Positions 9,663-18,078 of a DNA stretch of 64,000 nt are shown one piece after another. The stretch is from positions 62,001 through 126,000 of the forward strand of contig SFFI01000006.1 of assembly GCA_004556925.1 (NCBI GenBank), given 5' to 3'. How positions within the stretch are numbered: the stretch's first letter is position 1; each line of letters begins with the position of its first letter. Made by a program: the position numbers and the translations under genes. The stretch is from Clostridiales bacterium (GTDB taxonomy: Bacteria > Bacillota > Clostridia > Saccharofermentanales > DTU023). Below the pieces are notes generated by a model, which worked only from the letters and a program-made list of their open reading frames with translations, ran no database searches and was not told the origin of the DNA.

Positions 9663-10150
9663 TTTGGTGGCAATCTGACAATTTCCTGTATTTGCCGCTA
9701 ATGCCCCGTCTGGCTCCTTGCCTGCCATTGGTGGCAATTTGGCGGTTTCTTGCATTTGCCACCAATGAGAGAAATTTGATTTGGGTCGCTACTGGTGGCA
9801 AAGGGTTAAAAAAGTCAAAATCCCGCCAATGAAAAAATTTACCAGCTTGGTCGATTGACTGCAAAACGGTGATTAAGTGAAAAAGCCACCATATTATTTT
9901 TCCCCATCTGGCTAGTCTTTGGCGGTAGAACGATCATTTCGCGGATTGCCACCAATATTATTTTCATCCGCTGACTAGTCATTGGTGGCAATCTGGCAAT
10001 TTCGTGTATTTGCCGCTAATGCCCTGCCTGTCTCCTTGCCTGACTTTGGCGGCAATCTGGAGATTTCCTAAATCTGCCACCAATGTCCTGCCTGTCTCCT
10101 CGCCTGCCATTGGTGGCAATCTGCTAATTTCCTGAATCCGCCGCCAATCC
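9663..10150. repeat. Periodic inverted-repeat array A (about 64-bp period)
   Basis: About eight units begin near 9663, 9727, 9791, 9854 (degenerate), 9918, 9981, 10045 and 10109, a step of 63-64 bp. A typical unit is ATTGGTGGCAAT, a ~15-base loop and ATTTGCCACCAAT, and then a ~24-bp spacer often containing CCTGCCTGTCTCC. The two arms vary together: GGTGGC, GGCGGC and GCCGCT/GCCACC variants still pair through GC or GT pairs. No credible gene lies in 9541-10491. The array sits between the tRNA-Ser gene and the DUF4342 gene. Confidence 0.9.
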
Positions 10151-10293
10151 CCCCCTGTCTGGCGGAAAGTCTCATGAAATTCTAATCTTTTTTCGGGGTG
10201 TATTTTAATTTTTGTTCTCTACAATAGCCTTAGAGCTTCTGGAAAGGGCCAAGACCTTAAATCAAACCTGAGCCCTAACCAGCAAGCCAGATG

Positions 10294-10430
10294 AGATCAA
10301 CCAGAGAAGATCAACTAGAGTAGATCAACCAGAGAAGATCAACTAGAGTAGATCAACCAGAGAAGATCAACTAGATGAGATCAACTAGAGTAGATCAACT
10401 AGATGAGACCAACCAGAGTAGACCGACAGG
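10294..10430 (+). repeat. 14-bp tandem repeat in the leader of the DUF4342 gene
   Basis: Nine full copies and one partial copy of AGATCAACYAGAGW start at 10294, 10308, 10322, 10336, 10350, 10364, 10378, 10392, 10406 and 10420. They lie between a possible -10 box (TACAAT, 10220-10225) and the ribosome-binding site of the next gene. An in-frame ATG at 10375 inside the repeats has no ribosome-binding site and is not used as the gene start. Confidence 0.93.
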
Positions 10431-10491
10431 GCCACACTTAGGGCCACACATTAGGACACCACATTTAGAAACAAACATCCGGGAGGTAGTT

Positions 10492-11016
10492 ATGGAACAT
10501 ATTGAAATGGTGGAAAAACTTAGAGAACGTGTCAATGTCAGTTATGAAGAAGCCAAGGCGGCCTTGGAGGATAATAATTGGGACCTCTTAGATGCCATGG
10601 TTCAGCTGGAGCGGGAGGGCAAAATGCGGTATGAGTATTCTTCTGACTCCAGCAAGGAGGCAGAAACGGAAGCCCAGCACAAGAAGCGGGAAGAGCAAAA
10701 AGAAAAGGGTAAGACTGCTGTTAACTCTTTCTTTGAAGAGGTTAAGCGCTTGGTGATGAAGGCAAATGACCATAACTTGGTCATTTCCAAGGACAATAAG
10801 CAGATCATCGCGATTCCTATCTCTATTGTGTTGATCATTCTTTTGCTGACCCTTCCGGCTTTTGGGGCGATTGCCCTGGCAGCAGTAGTGTCTTACTTCT
10901 TCGGGATCCGGTATAGCATTAGTAAGGGGCAAAATGCTGTCCAGCAAACTAGGTCCCCGGAGGCAGAAGATTCAGACTGGGAATCTTCCAGCACGGACCA
11001 GGATTTAAGGGACTAA
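10492..11016 (+). CDS. DUF4342 membrane protein with N-terminal UBA-like domain
   Basis: A 174-residue protein. An N-terminal UBA/EF-Ts-like three-helix segment (~residues 1-45, VNVSYEEAKAALEDNNWDLL) is followed by a charged Lys/Glu linker. The C-terminal region resembles DUF4342: FFEEVKRLVMKAND, then IPISIVLIILLL and a second hydrophobic stretch making a membrane hairpin at ~104-145. I chose ATG 10492 because GGGAGG ends 5 bases before it; an in-frame upstream ATG lies within tandem repeats and extends the protein with non-conserved sequence. Function is unknown. It lies ~290 bp upstream of the two-component system and could share its transcript. Confidence 0.85.
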   Translation: MEHIEMVEKLRERVNVSYEEAKAALEDNNWDLLDAMVQLEREGKMRYEYSSDSSKEAETEAQHKKREEQKEKGKTAVNSFFEEVKRLVMKANDHNLVISKDNKQIIAIPISIVLIILLLTLPAFGAIALAAVVSYFFGIRYSISKGQNAVQQTRSPEAEDSDWESSSTDQDLRD

Positions 11017-11259
11017 GGTCTTAAGCTAACAAGGTTTTAAGGGAATAGAGCCTTAAGGCAAGAAAGGCCTAAAAGATTTAAGGGCATAAAAACCTAAAGG
11101 ATACAGGTTGTAGGGCATACGGCAGGGAGCAAATAAGTGTAGGATGCCGCCCACGGGCCAGCAGAACCTTATCTAATTCAGTACAATAAGCGTAGGGACT
11201 CTGCTCAGAGAAGGGGGGAGCTCCTGCGCTTCTGTATCTATTAAGAGGAGGGCCAGATA

Positions 11260-11283
11260 ATGAATAGGAGGAGGGGCAGATAA
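11260..11283 (+). CDS. Putative 7-codon leader ORF 1 (MNRRRGR)
   Basis: ATG at 11260 has GGAGG (11247-11251) 8 bases upstream and encodes MNRRRGR, then TAA. The stop overlaps the next ATG as TAATG. The three Arg codons are AGG AGG AGG, and the same bases form the ribosome-binding site of the following ORF. It is seen directly in the sequence; whether it is translated is inference. Confidence 0.4.
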   Translation: MNRRRGR

Positions 11284-11306
11284 TGAATAGGAGGAGGGCC
11301 AGATGA
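11283..11306 (+). CDS. Putative 7-codon leader ORF 2 (MNRRRAR)
   Basis: ATG at 11283 encodes MNRRRAR and its TGA (11304-11306) overlaps the response-regulator ATG (11303) as ATGA. The arrangement suggests translational coupling through two mini-ORFs into the regulator, with consecutive AGG codons as a possible slow point. Confidence 0.4.
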   Translation: MNRRRAR

Positions 11307-11989
11307 CGAAGATTCTCATTGTGGAAGATGAAGAAAAGATTGCCCGTTTTGTGGAGTTAGAGCTGAAACATGAAGGCTATGAGGTGGCCAAGGCGGGGGA
11401 TGGCCGCAGGGGTCTGGAAATGGCCGAAAGCGGGGATTACGACCTAATCCTCTTAGATATCCTCTTGCCGGAGCTCAACGGTTTTGAGCTCCTTCGCCGC
11501 CTGCGGAAAAGTAGCGAGGTGCCCGTCATTATGCTAACTGCTAAGGACGAGGTCATGGACAAGGTGGCAGGCCTGGATATGGGGGCAGATGATTATATCA
11601 CCAAGCCCTTTTTTATCGAGGAGCTCCTAGCTCGAATCCGCACCATCCTCCGCAAGCAAAGCGCCAAAAGTCCCCAAAGCCAGGAAAATTTGCTAACTTA
11701 CGACAAACTCAGTATGGATCTGGCCCGCCATCAGGTGACTTATGATGGCCACAGCCTAGACTTATCGGCCCGGGAGTTTGATCTCCTCCATTACTTCATG
11801 GACCACGCGGAACTCGTGGTTACCCGGGAACAAGTCTTGGAGGCTGTGTGGTCCTATGATTACCTAGGCGAATCTAATGTGGTAGATGTCTATGTCCGCT
11901 ATCTGCGGCAGAAAATTGATGAAGTCTTCGGGGTCAAGCTCCTGCAAACGGTGCGGGGGGTGGGCTACACCCTGCGCCGGGAGGACTAA
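11303..11989 (+). CDS. OmpR-family response regulator
   Basis: A 228-residue OmpR/PhoB-type regulator. The receiver domain (residues ~3-115) has the acidic pocket VEDEE, the phospho-acceptor Asp in LILLDILLP (~residue 52), Thr in VIMLTAKD and Lys in ITKPF. A winged-helix DNA-binding domain (~130-226) ends VRGVGYTLR. The sequence is closest in feel to ArlR/CsrR-type regulators. It overlaps the kinase gene by one base (TAATG), so the two are translationally coupled. The nearby ABC transporter suggests a role in envelope or antimicrobial-peptide stress, which is inference. Confidence 0.95.
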   Translation: MTKILIVEDEEKIARFVELELKHEGYEVAKAGDGRRGLEMAESGDYDLILLDILLPELNGFELLRRLRKSSEVPVIMLTAKDEVMDKVAGLDMGADDYITKPFFIEELLARIRTILRKQSAKSPQSQENLLTYDKLSMDLARHQVTYDGHSLDLSAREFDLLHYFMDHAELVVTREQVLEAVWSYDYLGESNVVDVYVRYLRQKIDEVFGVKLLQTVRGVGYTLRRED

Positions 11990-13677
11990 TGGCAGACCAC
12001 AAGGCACAAGATCCCAAGGCTACCAGGTCGGAGAAGCCTGCCGCGTCTGCCAGGTCTGAGAGACCTGCCTCGGCTACCAGGTCGGAGAGGCCTGGCACAT
12101 CTGCCAGGGCTGCGAAGTCTGGCGCATCTGCCCGGGCTGAGAAGCCAGCTGCCAGTTTGGCCAGCCGGTTGAACCGTAACTTTTTAGGTCGGCTCTTAGG
12201 TGCCTATCTTTTCTTCGACCTGGTTATTTTGCTCCTTGTTGTAGGGACTGCGGCCTATCAGGCGGAGAAAGCCGCCCTGGGTGAGGCTTGGGATGTCCGT
12301 ATGGGCCGCGACCTGGCGTATGCTGAGGATATGCCGGCCGGGCCTTTGCCCTGGTCTAAGAAATTGGCTTATTTAGAGTACCGGATCACGCCGCGGAGGA
12401 AAGAGCAAGATCAACTGCGGAGCCAAGACCAAGATCAGCAAGGCGTGCAGCAGCAAGATCAGCAGAGCGTGCAGCCACAAGGGCAAGAGCGGGATCAGAA
12501 GCACGACCAAAACCAAGGGCAAGAGCGCGATCAGAAGCACGACCAAGACCAAGGGCAAGAGCGGGACCAGAGGCGTGAACAAGAGCAAGATCAAAACCCA
12601 GGAGAGGCGGCAGAAAAGTCCTCTAGCATCGTGATCCCGGCTGGCCCTTTTGCCCAGACCGTCTACCGCAGCGGCCGGGTCCTCTTGATCCTGGAATTTC
12701 TACATTTTGTCCGCCAGTATTTCAAGGGCAAGGCTGCCAATTATCGGATTTTGGAGGCCCCCTTGCAAGATATGGCCGACCAGGCCGAGCTTCTTTCCCA
12801 GTTTGACCTCCAGCAGGAGGCCTACCATGACATGGAAAATGCAATTGAGTCCCTGAGCCCCGCTACCCCTAATGCCAAGATTGAGATGGGGGACCCTAAC
12901 CTGGAGGGCTTGGAGGACGCCATTAATGACCTCCTGGCCAGGACCCATGCGGTCTACCGCCAGCAAATCCGCTTTGTGTCGGACGCCTCCCATGAGCTCC
13001 GGACCCCGATTGCGGTTATCCAAGGCTATGCAGACCTTCTGGCCCGTTGGGGCAGGGAAGATGAGGCTGTCCTAGAAGAAGGCATTTCCGCCATCCAAGC
13101 AGAAACGAGCCAAATGAAAACCTTGGTAGAAGATCTGCTCTTTCTAGCCCGAGGGGATGCGGGCCGTAACCCCATGAATTTTGAGACCTTGGATTTAGCC
13201 CAGTTGGTCCAGGAGGCTGGGGAGGAGTACCAAATGCTGGACAGCCAGCACATCTGGCAGGTCCAGGCAGATCAGCCAGTCCTCGCCAGGGGTGACCGGA
13301 AAATGCTCAAGCAGGTCTTGCGGATCCTGGTAGATAATGCCATCCGCTACTCTCCCCCCCAGACTCACATCCAGGTCAAGGCCTTCCATGTTGAAGGACA
13401 GAAGCCGGCTTTCTTGGTTCAAGATATGGGCGCGGGAATCCCCAGCGCAGACCTGCCCAAGATTTTTGACCGCTTCTACCGGTCGGACCCTGCCCGCAAG
13501 CGGGAGGGGGGAGGTACGGGCCTGGGCCTGTCTATCGCCAAATGGATCGTGGACCAGCATCAAGGACATTTTGTGGTCCTCTCGCGGGAAGACCTGGGTA
13601 CCCGGATCACGGTCGTCTTGCCCGAGTGTCGAGCAGAAGAGCCGTCAGACAATCTAGCGACTATTTCAGAGGAATGA
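11989..13677 (+). CDS. Sensor histidine kinase with repeat-expanded tails
   Basis: A 562-residue membrane kinase, partner of the regulator just upstream. An N-terminal cytoplasmic tail (~1-63) of repeats such as RSEKPA/RSERPA precedes a first membrane helix (~66-89). The extracytoplasmic part contains a Gln/Asp/Arg-rich repeat (~138-204, units like GQERDQKHDQ). A second membrane segment lies near ~222-242. The H-box SHELRTP is near residue 335, followed by the N-box, DMGAGIP and GGTGLGLS ATP-binding motifs. Architecture is ArlS-like. The two repeat tracts are odd for a kinase and look like recent in-frame expansions. The stop overlaps a possible 24-codon ORF as ATGA. Confidence 0.94.
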   Translation: MADHKAQDPKATRSEKPAASARSERPASATRSERPGTSARAAKSGASARAEKPAASLASRLNRNFLGRLLGAYLFFDLVILLLVVGTAAYQAEKAALGEAWDVRMGRDLAYAEDMPAGPLPWSKKLAYLEYRITPRRKEQDQLRSQDQDQQGVQQQDQQSVQPQGQERDQKHDQNQGQERDQKHDQDQGQERDQRREQEQDQNPGEAAEKSSSIVIPAGPFAQTVYRSGRVLLILEFLHFVRQYFKGKAANYRILEAPLQDMADQAELLSQFDLQQEAYHDMENAIESLSPATPNAKIEMGDPNLEGLEDAINDLLARTHAVYRQQIRFVSDASHELRTPIAVIQGYADLLARWGREDEAVLEEGISAIQAETSQMKTLVEDLLFLARGDAGRNPMNFETLDLAQLVQEAGEEYQMLDSQHIWQVQADQPVLARGDRKMLKQVLRILVDNAIRYSPPQTHIQVKAFHVEGQKPAFLVQDMGAGIPSADLPKIFDRFYRSDPARKREGGGTGLGLSIAKWIVDQHQGHFVVLSREDLGTRITVVLPECRAEEPSDNLATISEE

Positions 13678-13748
13678 CAGGAGGAATTCCAGGAGAAATG
13701 CCAGAAGAAATTCCAGGAGAAATGATAGGAGTAATAACAGGAGAATGA
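13674..13748 (+). CDS. Putative 24-residue leader-like ORF after the kinase
   Basis: The ATG at 13674 overlaps the kinase stop (ATGA) and encodes 24 residues with an internal repeat (GGIPGEM, EEIPGEM, then GVITGE). The DNA is a chain of near-copies of CCAGGAGAAATG, so each repeat again carries an AGGAG followed by an ATG. It lies just before the promoter of the ABC transporter. It may be a coupled peptide or merely a repeat; no homologue is recognised. Confidence 0.35.
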   Translation: MTGGIPGEMPEEIPGEMIGVITGE

Positions 13749-13765
13749 CAAATTAAGAAGAAGGC

Positions 13766-13794
13766 TTGCAATTTAGCTGTACTATGAGTATTAT
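13766..13794 (+). promoter_or_regulatory. Predicted promoter of the Bce-type ABC transporter
   Basis: TTGCAA (13766-13771) and TATTAT (13789-13794) are separated by exactly 17 bp, 42 bp before the ATPase start. It implies that the transporter can be expressed separately from the two-component system, plausibly under control of that regulator. Confidence 0.6.
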
Positions 13795-13835
13795 CCGTAT
13801 TAAGATCACTAGTACAGAAGGAGCAGAGACAGCAG

Positions 13836-14618
13836 ATGACTCTATTGCAAGTCCAAGACCTCAGGAAGGTCTATAAAAGTAAATTAGGGGGCAAGGACGT
13901 AGAAGCCCTGCGCCGGGTCAATTTCCAGGTAGAAAAAGGCGAGTTTGTCGCCATCATGGGGGATTCTGGTTCCGGTAAGACGACCTTGCTCAATATCATC
14001 GCCTCTTTAGACCGGCCTAGTGCGGGCAAGGTTATTATCTCCGGCCAAGATTTAACGGCCCTCTCCGATCAAGATTTGACCAGATTTCGAAGGGAACGCC
14101 TGGGATTTGTCTTTCAAGACTTTAAGCTTTTAGATAGCTTTAATTTGGCAGATAATATTCTCCTGCCCCTCGTTTTAGCCAAAGCCCCCCTCAAGGAAAT
14201 GCAGGCCCGCTTACAGTTTTTAGCCTCCAATTTGGGCTTACAGGACTTGCTCAACAAGTATCCCTTTGAGCTGTCCGGCGGGGAGAAGCAGCGGGGAGCG
14301 ATTGCCCGGGCCCTGATCACCAAGCCGGATTTGGTCCTGGCAGATGAGCCTACCGGGCAATTGGACTCTTTTAATGCCCAGGAAATCCTGGATAGCTTTG
14401 CGGCCATTGGGGCCCAGGGGCAAACCATCCTCATGGTAACCCACTCGGCTAAAGCGGCGGCGGAGGCCGGCCGCGTCCTCTTTATCCGGGATGGGGTGGT
14501 CTTTGCGGAGCTTGTCCGTGCAGGCAAGTCTCACTTAGAGCAAATGGAGGCCATTTCCCAACTTATGGCCCAGTCCAGCCGTCGGGCTCCTGTCCCTAGC
14601 CACGCTCAAGCACGCTAA
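13836..14618 (+). CDS. ABC transporter ATPase, BceA/LolD-like
   Basis: A 260-residue ATPase of the macrolide/bacitracin-export (BceA/LolD) group. Walker A GDSGSGKTT is near residue 43, the Q-loop is in VFQDFKLLD, the signature is LSGGEKQR and Walker B is LVLADEPTG. The VFQDFKLLDSFN sequence is typical of the group. It pairs with the large permease 12 bp downstream. The nearest ribosome-binding site is AAGGAG at 13818-13823, 12 bases from the ATG, which is long. Confidence 0.94.
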   Translation: MTLLQVQDLRKVYKSKLGGKDVEALRRVNFQVEKGEFVAIMGDSGSGKTTLLNIIASLDRPSAGKVIISGQDLTALSDQDLTRFRRERLGFVFQDFKLLDSFNLADNILLPLVLAKAPLKEMQARLQFLASNLGLQDLLNKYPFELSGGEKQRGAIARALITKPDLVLADEPTGQLDSFNAQEILDSFAAIGAQGQTILMVTHSAKAAAEAGRVLFIRDGVVFAELVRAGKSHLEQMEAISQLMAQSSRRAPVPSHAQAR

Positions 14619-14630
14619 AGGAGTGAGGCA

Positions 14631-16433
14631 ATGGGTTATAAACTTTCCAGCAAACTCTTGTGGGACCAGGTCAAGAGCAACCGCAATATCTACCTGCCCA
14701 CCTTCATCATGGGCAGCATCCTCATGGCCCTGGTCTATATCATTTTTGCCATGGGTGATATGATCGCTAGCAGCCACGGCTTCGTAGGCTACCGGTCACT
14801 CGGGACGGTCTTTAAGACCCTTACCTATGTTTTTGCCATCATCTCTTTTGCGGTCTTTTTCTATCTCAATGCTTTCCTGGCTAAGCGCCGGTCACTCTCC
14901 TACGGCCTGTACGGCGTTTTAGGCCTGGGCAAGCGGGACCTGATCAAGCTGAATTTTTTAGAGTGCCTGGGCCTTTGTTTCAGCATTAGCCTTTTGGGCT
15001 CAATTTTGGGTTTTGCTTTGGGCCGCCTGGCTTTTGCAGGCCTCCTTGCCCTTACCCACCTGGATGATTACCTCAAAATTAGCTACCAATTCTCGTGGGC
15101 GGCCCTGCGCCAAGCCTGGCTGCTCTTTGCCTGTATCTTCCTAGCGATTTTTCTCTTTAATAGTTTTACCATCCTAAAAGCCAAACTCCGGGACCTCCTC
15201 GACGGGCCAGAAACTGGGGAGCGGGAGCCCAAGGCCAAGTGGCTGCTTTCTATCCTTTCGTTGGGCCTTTTACTGGGGGCCTACTACCTGGCCAACCAGA
15301 ACTTGGACCCCATAGACGCCATCAAGGTTTTCTTTCCGGCAGTCCTCATGGTGATTGTGGGCACCTATGGGGTCTTTATGGCTGTGACCATTTTCCTCCT
15401 CAAGGCCTTAAAGCGTAACAAGCACCTTTACTACAAGCCCCGGCCCTTTATCAATATCTCCAACCTCTTATTCCGGATGAAGGCCAACGCGGCGGGTCTA
15501 GCGACCATTTCTATCCTCTTTACCTGCGCTTTCTTGACCTTTTCTACGACTTCTACCCTTTATTGGGGGGTGGCCAAGAATATTGAAGGATCCATGCCGC
15601 GGGAGATGGTTTTTGATCAACATCTCAACTTAACTGCTCAGGGGGACAAAAGCCTGCGTGAACAGGTATTGGACCGGGTTCTGCCTGATTTACCGTCTTG
15701 GAACCAGGCCCAGGCCGCAAAACAAGGTTACACCCTGCAAAATGAACTCCTGGATGTACTCTATGCAGAGGACACGGGTATGGTTACTCATTCGCTAGAT
15801 GTAGCAGAAACCGGACAAGCTGGCCAGACCTATCACCTGGTTTACCGCTATGCCTTTGATATGCCAGGTCTGAACTTAGACGAGCGCCAAGCCTATTTCG
15901 CGGCCTTTTATGGAGAAGGTTCGCCCCTGACTAAGTTGCGGTCTGAAGAGGACTCTGCCTCAATTTTGCAGCCCCTCTATTCCAATATTTCAGACCGTGA
16001 AGAAATGCAGCAAGACCTCTGGTCTAGTATGGGGACCCTCTTATTCATCGGCCTCTACTTTATTCTGTTTTTCCTCTTGGTTTCCGGCTTGGTGGTTTAT
16101 TTTAAACAGCTGAACGAGGCCTATGCCGACCGCAAGAACTTTGTTATTCTCCAGGAATTAGGCCTGGATCAGGGCCAGGTCAAGTCGACGATCCGGACCC
16201 AAATCCTCATCATGTTCTTCCTGCCCCTGGCCTTCTCTGTCCTCAATGTTATTGCCTCTTACAAGATCCTAAATACCCTGCTTCAGGCCCTGGGCACCCA
16301 GATTCTGGACGGCCGCTTCTTCCTGAAAATGTCAGTGGTTTCCGTCCTGGTTTTCACCCTGATCTACCTCCTGATTTACCAGGCAACGGCTCATGTCTAC
16401 TACCGCATTGTCCATAGAGAAGCAGTGAGCTGA
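14631..16433 (+). CDS. BceB-like ABC permease (FtsX family)
   Basis: A 600-residue permease with about ten membrane helices. The first helix is at ~22-45, and a large soluble loop at ~310-455 lies between helices 7 and 8, as in BceB-type antimicrobial-peptide detoxification transporters. The C-terminal helices carry the FtsX-like arrangement. With the kinase and regulator upstream this makes a complete Bce-type sensing and resistance module, probably responding to cell-wall-active peptides. The substrate is unknown. The gene ends at a hairpin that separates it from the convergent symporter. Confidence 0.92.
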   Translation: MGYKLSSKLLWDQVKSNRNIYLPTFIMGSILMALVYIIFAMGDMIASSHGFVGYRSLGTVFKTLTYVFAIISFAVFFYLNAFLAKRRSLSYGLYGVLGLGKRDLIKLNFLECLGLCFSISLLGSILGFALGRLAFAGLLALTHLDDYLKISYQFSWAALRQAWLLFACIFLAIFLFNSFTILKAKLRDLLDGPETGEREPKAKWLLSILSLGLLLGAYYLANQNLDPIDAIKVFFPAVLMVIVGTYGVFMAVTIFLLKALKRNKHLYYKPRPFINISNLLFRMKANAAGLATISILFTCAFLTFSTTSTLYWGVAKNIEGSMPREMVFDQHLNLTAQGDKSLREQVLDRVLPDLPSWNQAQAAKQGYTLQNELLDVLYAEDTGMVTHSLDVAETGQAGQTYHLVYRYAFDMPGLNLDERQAYFAAFYGEGSPLTKLRSEEDSASILQPLYSNISDREEMQQDLWSSMGTLLFIGLYFILFFLLVSGLVVYFKQLNEAYADRKNFVILQELGLDQGQVKSTIRTQILIMFFLPLAFSVLNVIASYKILNTLLQALGTQILDGRFFLKMSVVSVLVFTLIYLLIYQATAHVYYRIVHREAVS

Positions 16434-16492
16434 TATTTAGGAGAAATAGTGAGCTAATACCCAGCCGCCTAGATACGCGTAGGCCAAAAATC

Positions 16493-16520
16493 AAGCCAGC
16501 CAAGGAAACTTGGCTGGCTT
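16493..16520. terminator. Hairpin between convergent genes
   Basis: A perfect 12-bp stem AAGCCAGCCAAG with a GAAA tetraloop lies between the ends of the BceB-like permease and the minus-strand symporter. The T-tract is weak on both sides, so termination may be partial or Rho-assisted. Confidence 0.65.
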
Positions 16521-16569
16521 ATTTGGATGATAGCTAGATTTGCCTAGGCTGTCCGCCTGTTGAAGACCC

Positions 16570-18060
16570 TTACTTTGCGCGGAAGTGCTGGTCGCGGCAG
16601 GCCTGGAGCTTAGCTTCCGTCCAGACAATTTGCCCCTTCTTTAGGCCCTGCTCGTAGTCGCGCAAAATAAAGCGGGACTGCTTCCAGAGCAGGATGAGGG
16701 CAATGATGTTAGGTAGGGCCATGAGGCCCATGAAAAGGTCAGCCAAGGTCCAAACTAGGTCACCTGGCACCAGGGTGCCCACCACCAGGAAGGCCAGGGA
16801 AATGACCCGGAAGAGGGAAACGGCAAGCCGTTTTTCTCCAAAGATGAACTTGACGTTAGACTCGGCAAAGAAGTACCAACCGACAATGGTGGTGAGGGCA
16901 AAGCAGGTTAAGGCCACAGAGAGAAAGCCTGCGCCAAAGTTGCCGAAGCCCGTTGCGAAGGCGTGCTGGGTCATGACCTCGGCTTGCAGGGTCATCTCCT
17001 GGGCAGGGATAGAGGCATCATAGGCCCCGGAAACCAGGTTGACCAGGACTGTGGAGAAGCAGATAAAGAAGGTGGAAATAAAGACCCCGATCATGGCGGT
17101 AAAGCCCTGCTCGGCGGGGTGGTCTACTTCGGCCACGGCGTGGGAGTGGGGGGTGGACCCCATGCCGGCTTCATTGGAGAAGAGGCCCCGGGCCAGGCCA
17201 AAGCGGGCGGCCTCCCGCACCGTAATACCCAAGACTCCTCCGGCGATGGCTTCTGGGCTGAAGGCCCCTATGACCATGGCCTTGAGGGCAGTCCAAAGCA
17301 TGCCTACATTCATAAAGACAATGACGAGAGAGCCGAAGATGTAGACAAAGGCCATCACGGGCACGACCTTCTCCGAGAAGGTGGCAATCCGGTCCATACC
17401 GCCAGCCAGGATCATACCGACAATGGCCAAGAGGGCGACCGTCAGCCAGGCGGAAGGGATGCCAAAGGCCTCGTTCATCGAGGTGACAATGGCGTTGGAC
17501 TGGACCATCACGCCCACCACACCCAGGCCAATAATGCAGAGGACAGCGAAGATCAAGGCCAGGGCCTTCGATTTTACGCCATGTTTGATGTAGTAGGCTG
17601 GGCCACCCACCCGCTCGCCGTAGCGTTCCTCCCGGTAGACTTGGGAGAGGCTGGCCTCGGAAAAGATGGTGGTCATGCCAAAGAAGGCGGAGAGCAGCAT
17701 CCAAAAGGCGGCACCAGGGCCACCTGCGGCGACCGCAGAGGCTACCCCTACCACATTACCTGTGCCGACCTGGGCGGCAATGGCGGTAGTCAGGGATTGG
17801 AAGGGGGTCATCGCCCCCGGCTTGGCTGGTTTTTTGGCCACGATATCCTGGACCATTTTACGTATAGTGGGGAAGAGGTGCCTCAGCTGGGGAAAGCCCA
17901 GGGCAATCGACAGGAAGATGCCGACACCGAAGAGGGCAAAGAGGAGGATATTATCCCAAATAAAATTCTTGACCAGTTCGAGAGATTTTAGGGCGTCCAA
18001 AAGCAGAATAGGCTGCTGGAGGCCCCAGACCAAGTGCGGGCACAAATTGAGAGTAAACAT
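16570..18060 (-). CDS. Sodium:alanine (AGCS-family) symporter
   Basis: A 496-residue amino-acid carrier of the alanine or glycine:cation symporter family. The GTGNVVGVASA motif near residue 95 and the GMGSTPHSHA segment are characteristic and contribute to the substrate/Na site. About ten or eleven membrane helices are visible. AGGAG lies 8 bases before the ATG on the minus strand. It probably imports alanine, glycine or D-alanine, which cannot be distinguished here. The membrane-protein gene at 18079-18648 is 18 bp upstream and likely co-transcribed. Confidence 0.95.
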   Translation of the reverse strand: MFTLNLCPHLVWGLQQPILLLDALKSLELVKNFIWDNILLFALFGVGIFLSIALGFPQLRHLFPTIRKMVQDIVAKKPAKPGAMTPFQSLTTAIAAQVGTGNVVGVASAVAAGGPGAAFWMLLSAFFGMTTIFSEASLSQVYREERYGERVGGPAYYIKHGVKSKALALIFAVLCIIGLGVVGVMVQSNAIVTSMNEAFGIPSAWLTVALLAIVGMILAGGMDRIATFSEKVVPVMAFVYIFGSLVIVFMNVGMLWTALKAMVIGAFSPEAIAGGVLGITVREAARFGLARGLFSNEAGMGSTPHSHAVAEVDHPAEQGFTAMIGVFISTFFICFSTVLVNLVSGAYDASIPAQEMTLQAEVMTQHAFATGFGNFGAGFLSVALTCFALTTIVGWYFFAESNVKFIFGEKRLAVSLFRVISLAFLVVGTLVPGDLVWTLADLFMGLMALPNIIALILLWKQSRFILRDYEQGLKKGQIVWTEAKLQACRDQHFRAK

Positions 18061-18078
18061 ATGGCAGCTCCTGACTAA

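Larger units (their letters stand above)
11243..11311 (+). repeat. Three 23-bp repeats, each carrying a ribosome-binding site and start codon
   Basis: Three consecutive 23-bp units (11243-11265, 11266-11288, 11289-11311) each contain GGAGG followed by an ATG. Units 1 and 2 end in ATAATGAAT and unit 3 in GATGACGAAG, whose ATG is the response-regulator start. The repetition therefore duplicates the translation initiation region of the regulator. Confidence 0.9.

Noticed and set aside
16963..17991. 342-residue plus-strand ORF antisense to the AGCS symporter
   Set aside because: It lies wholly within a clear symporter gene in an antisense frame of GC-rich DNA and has Gly/His/Asp-rich composition with no motif.
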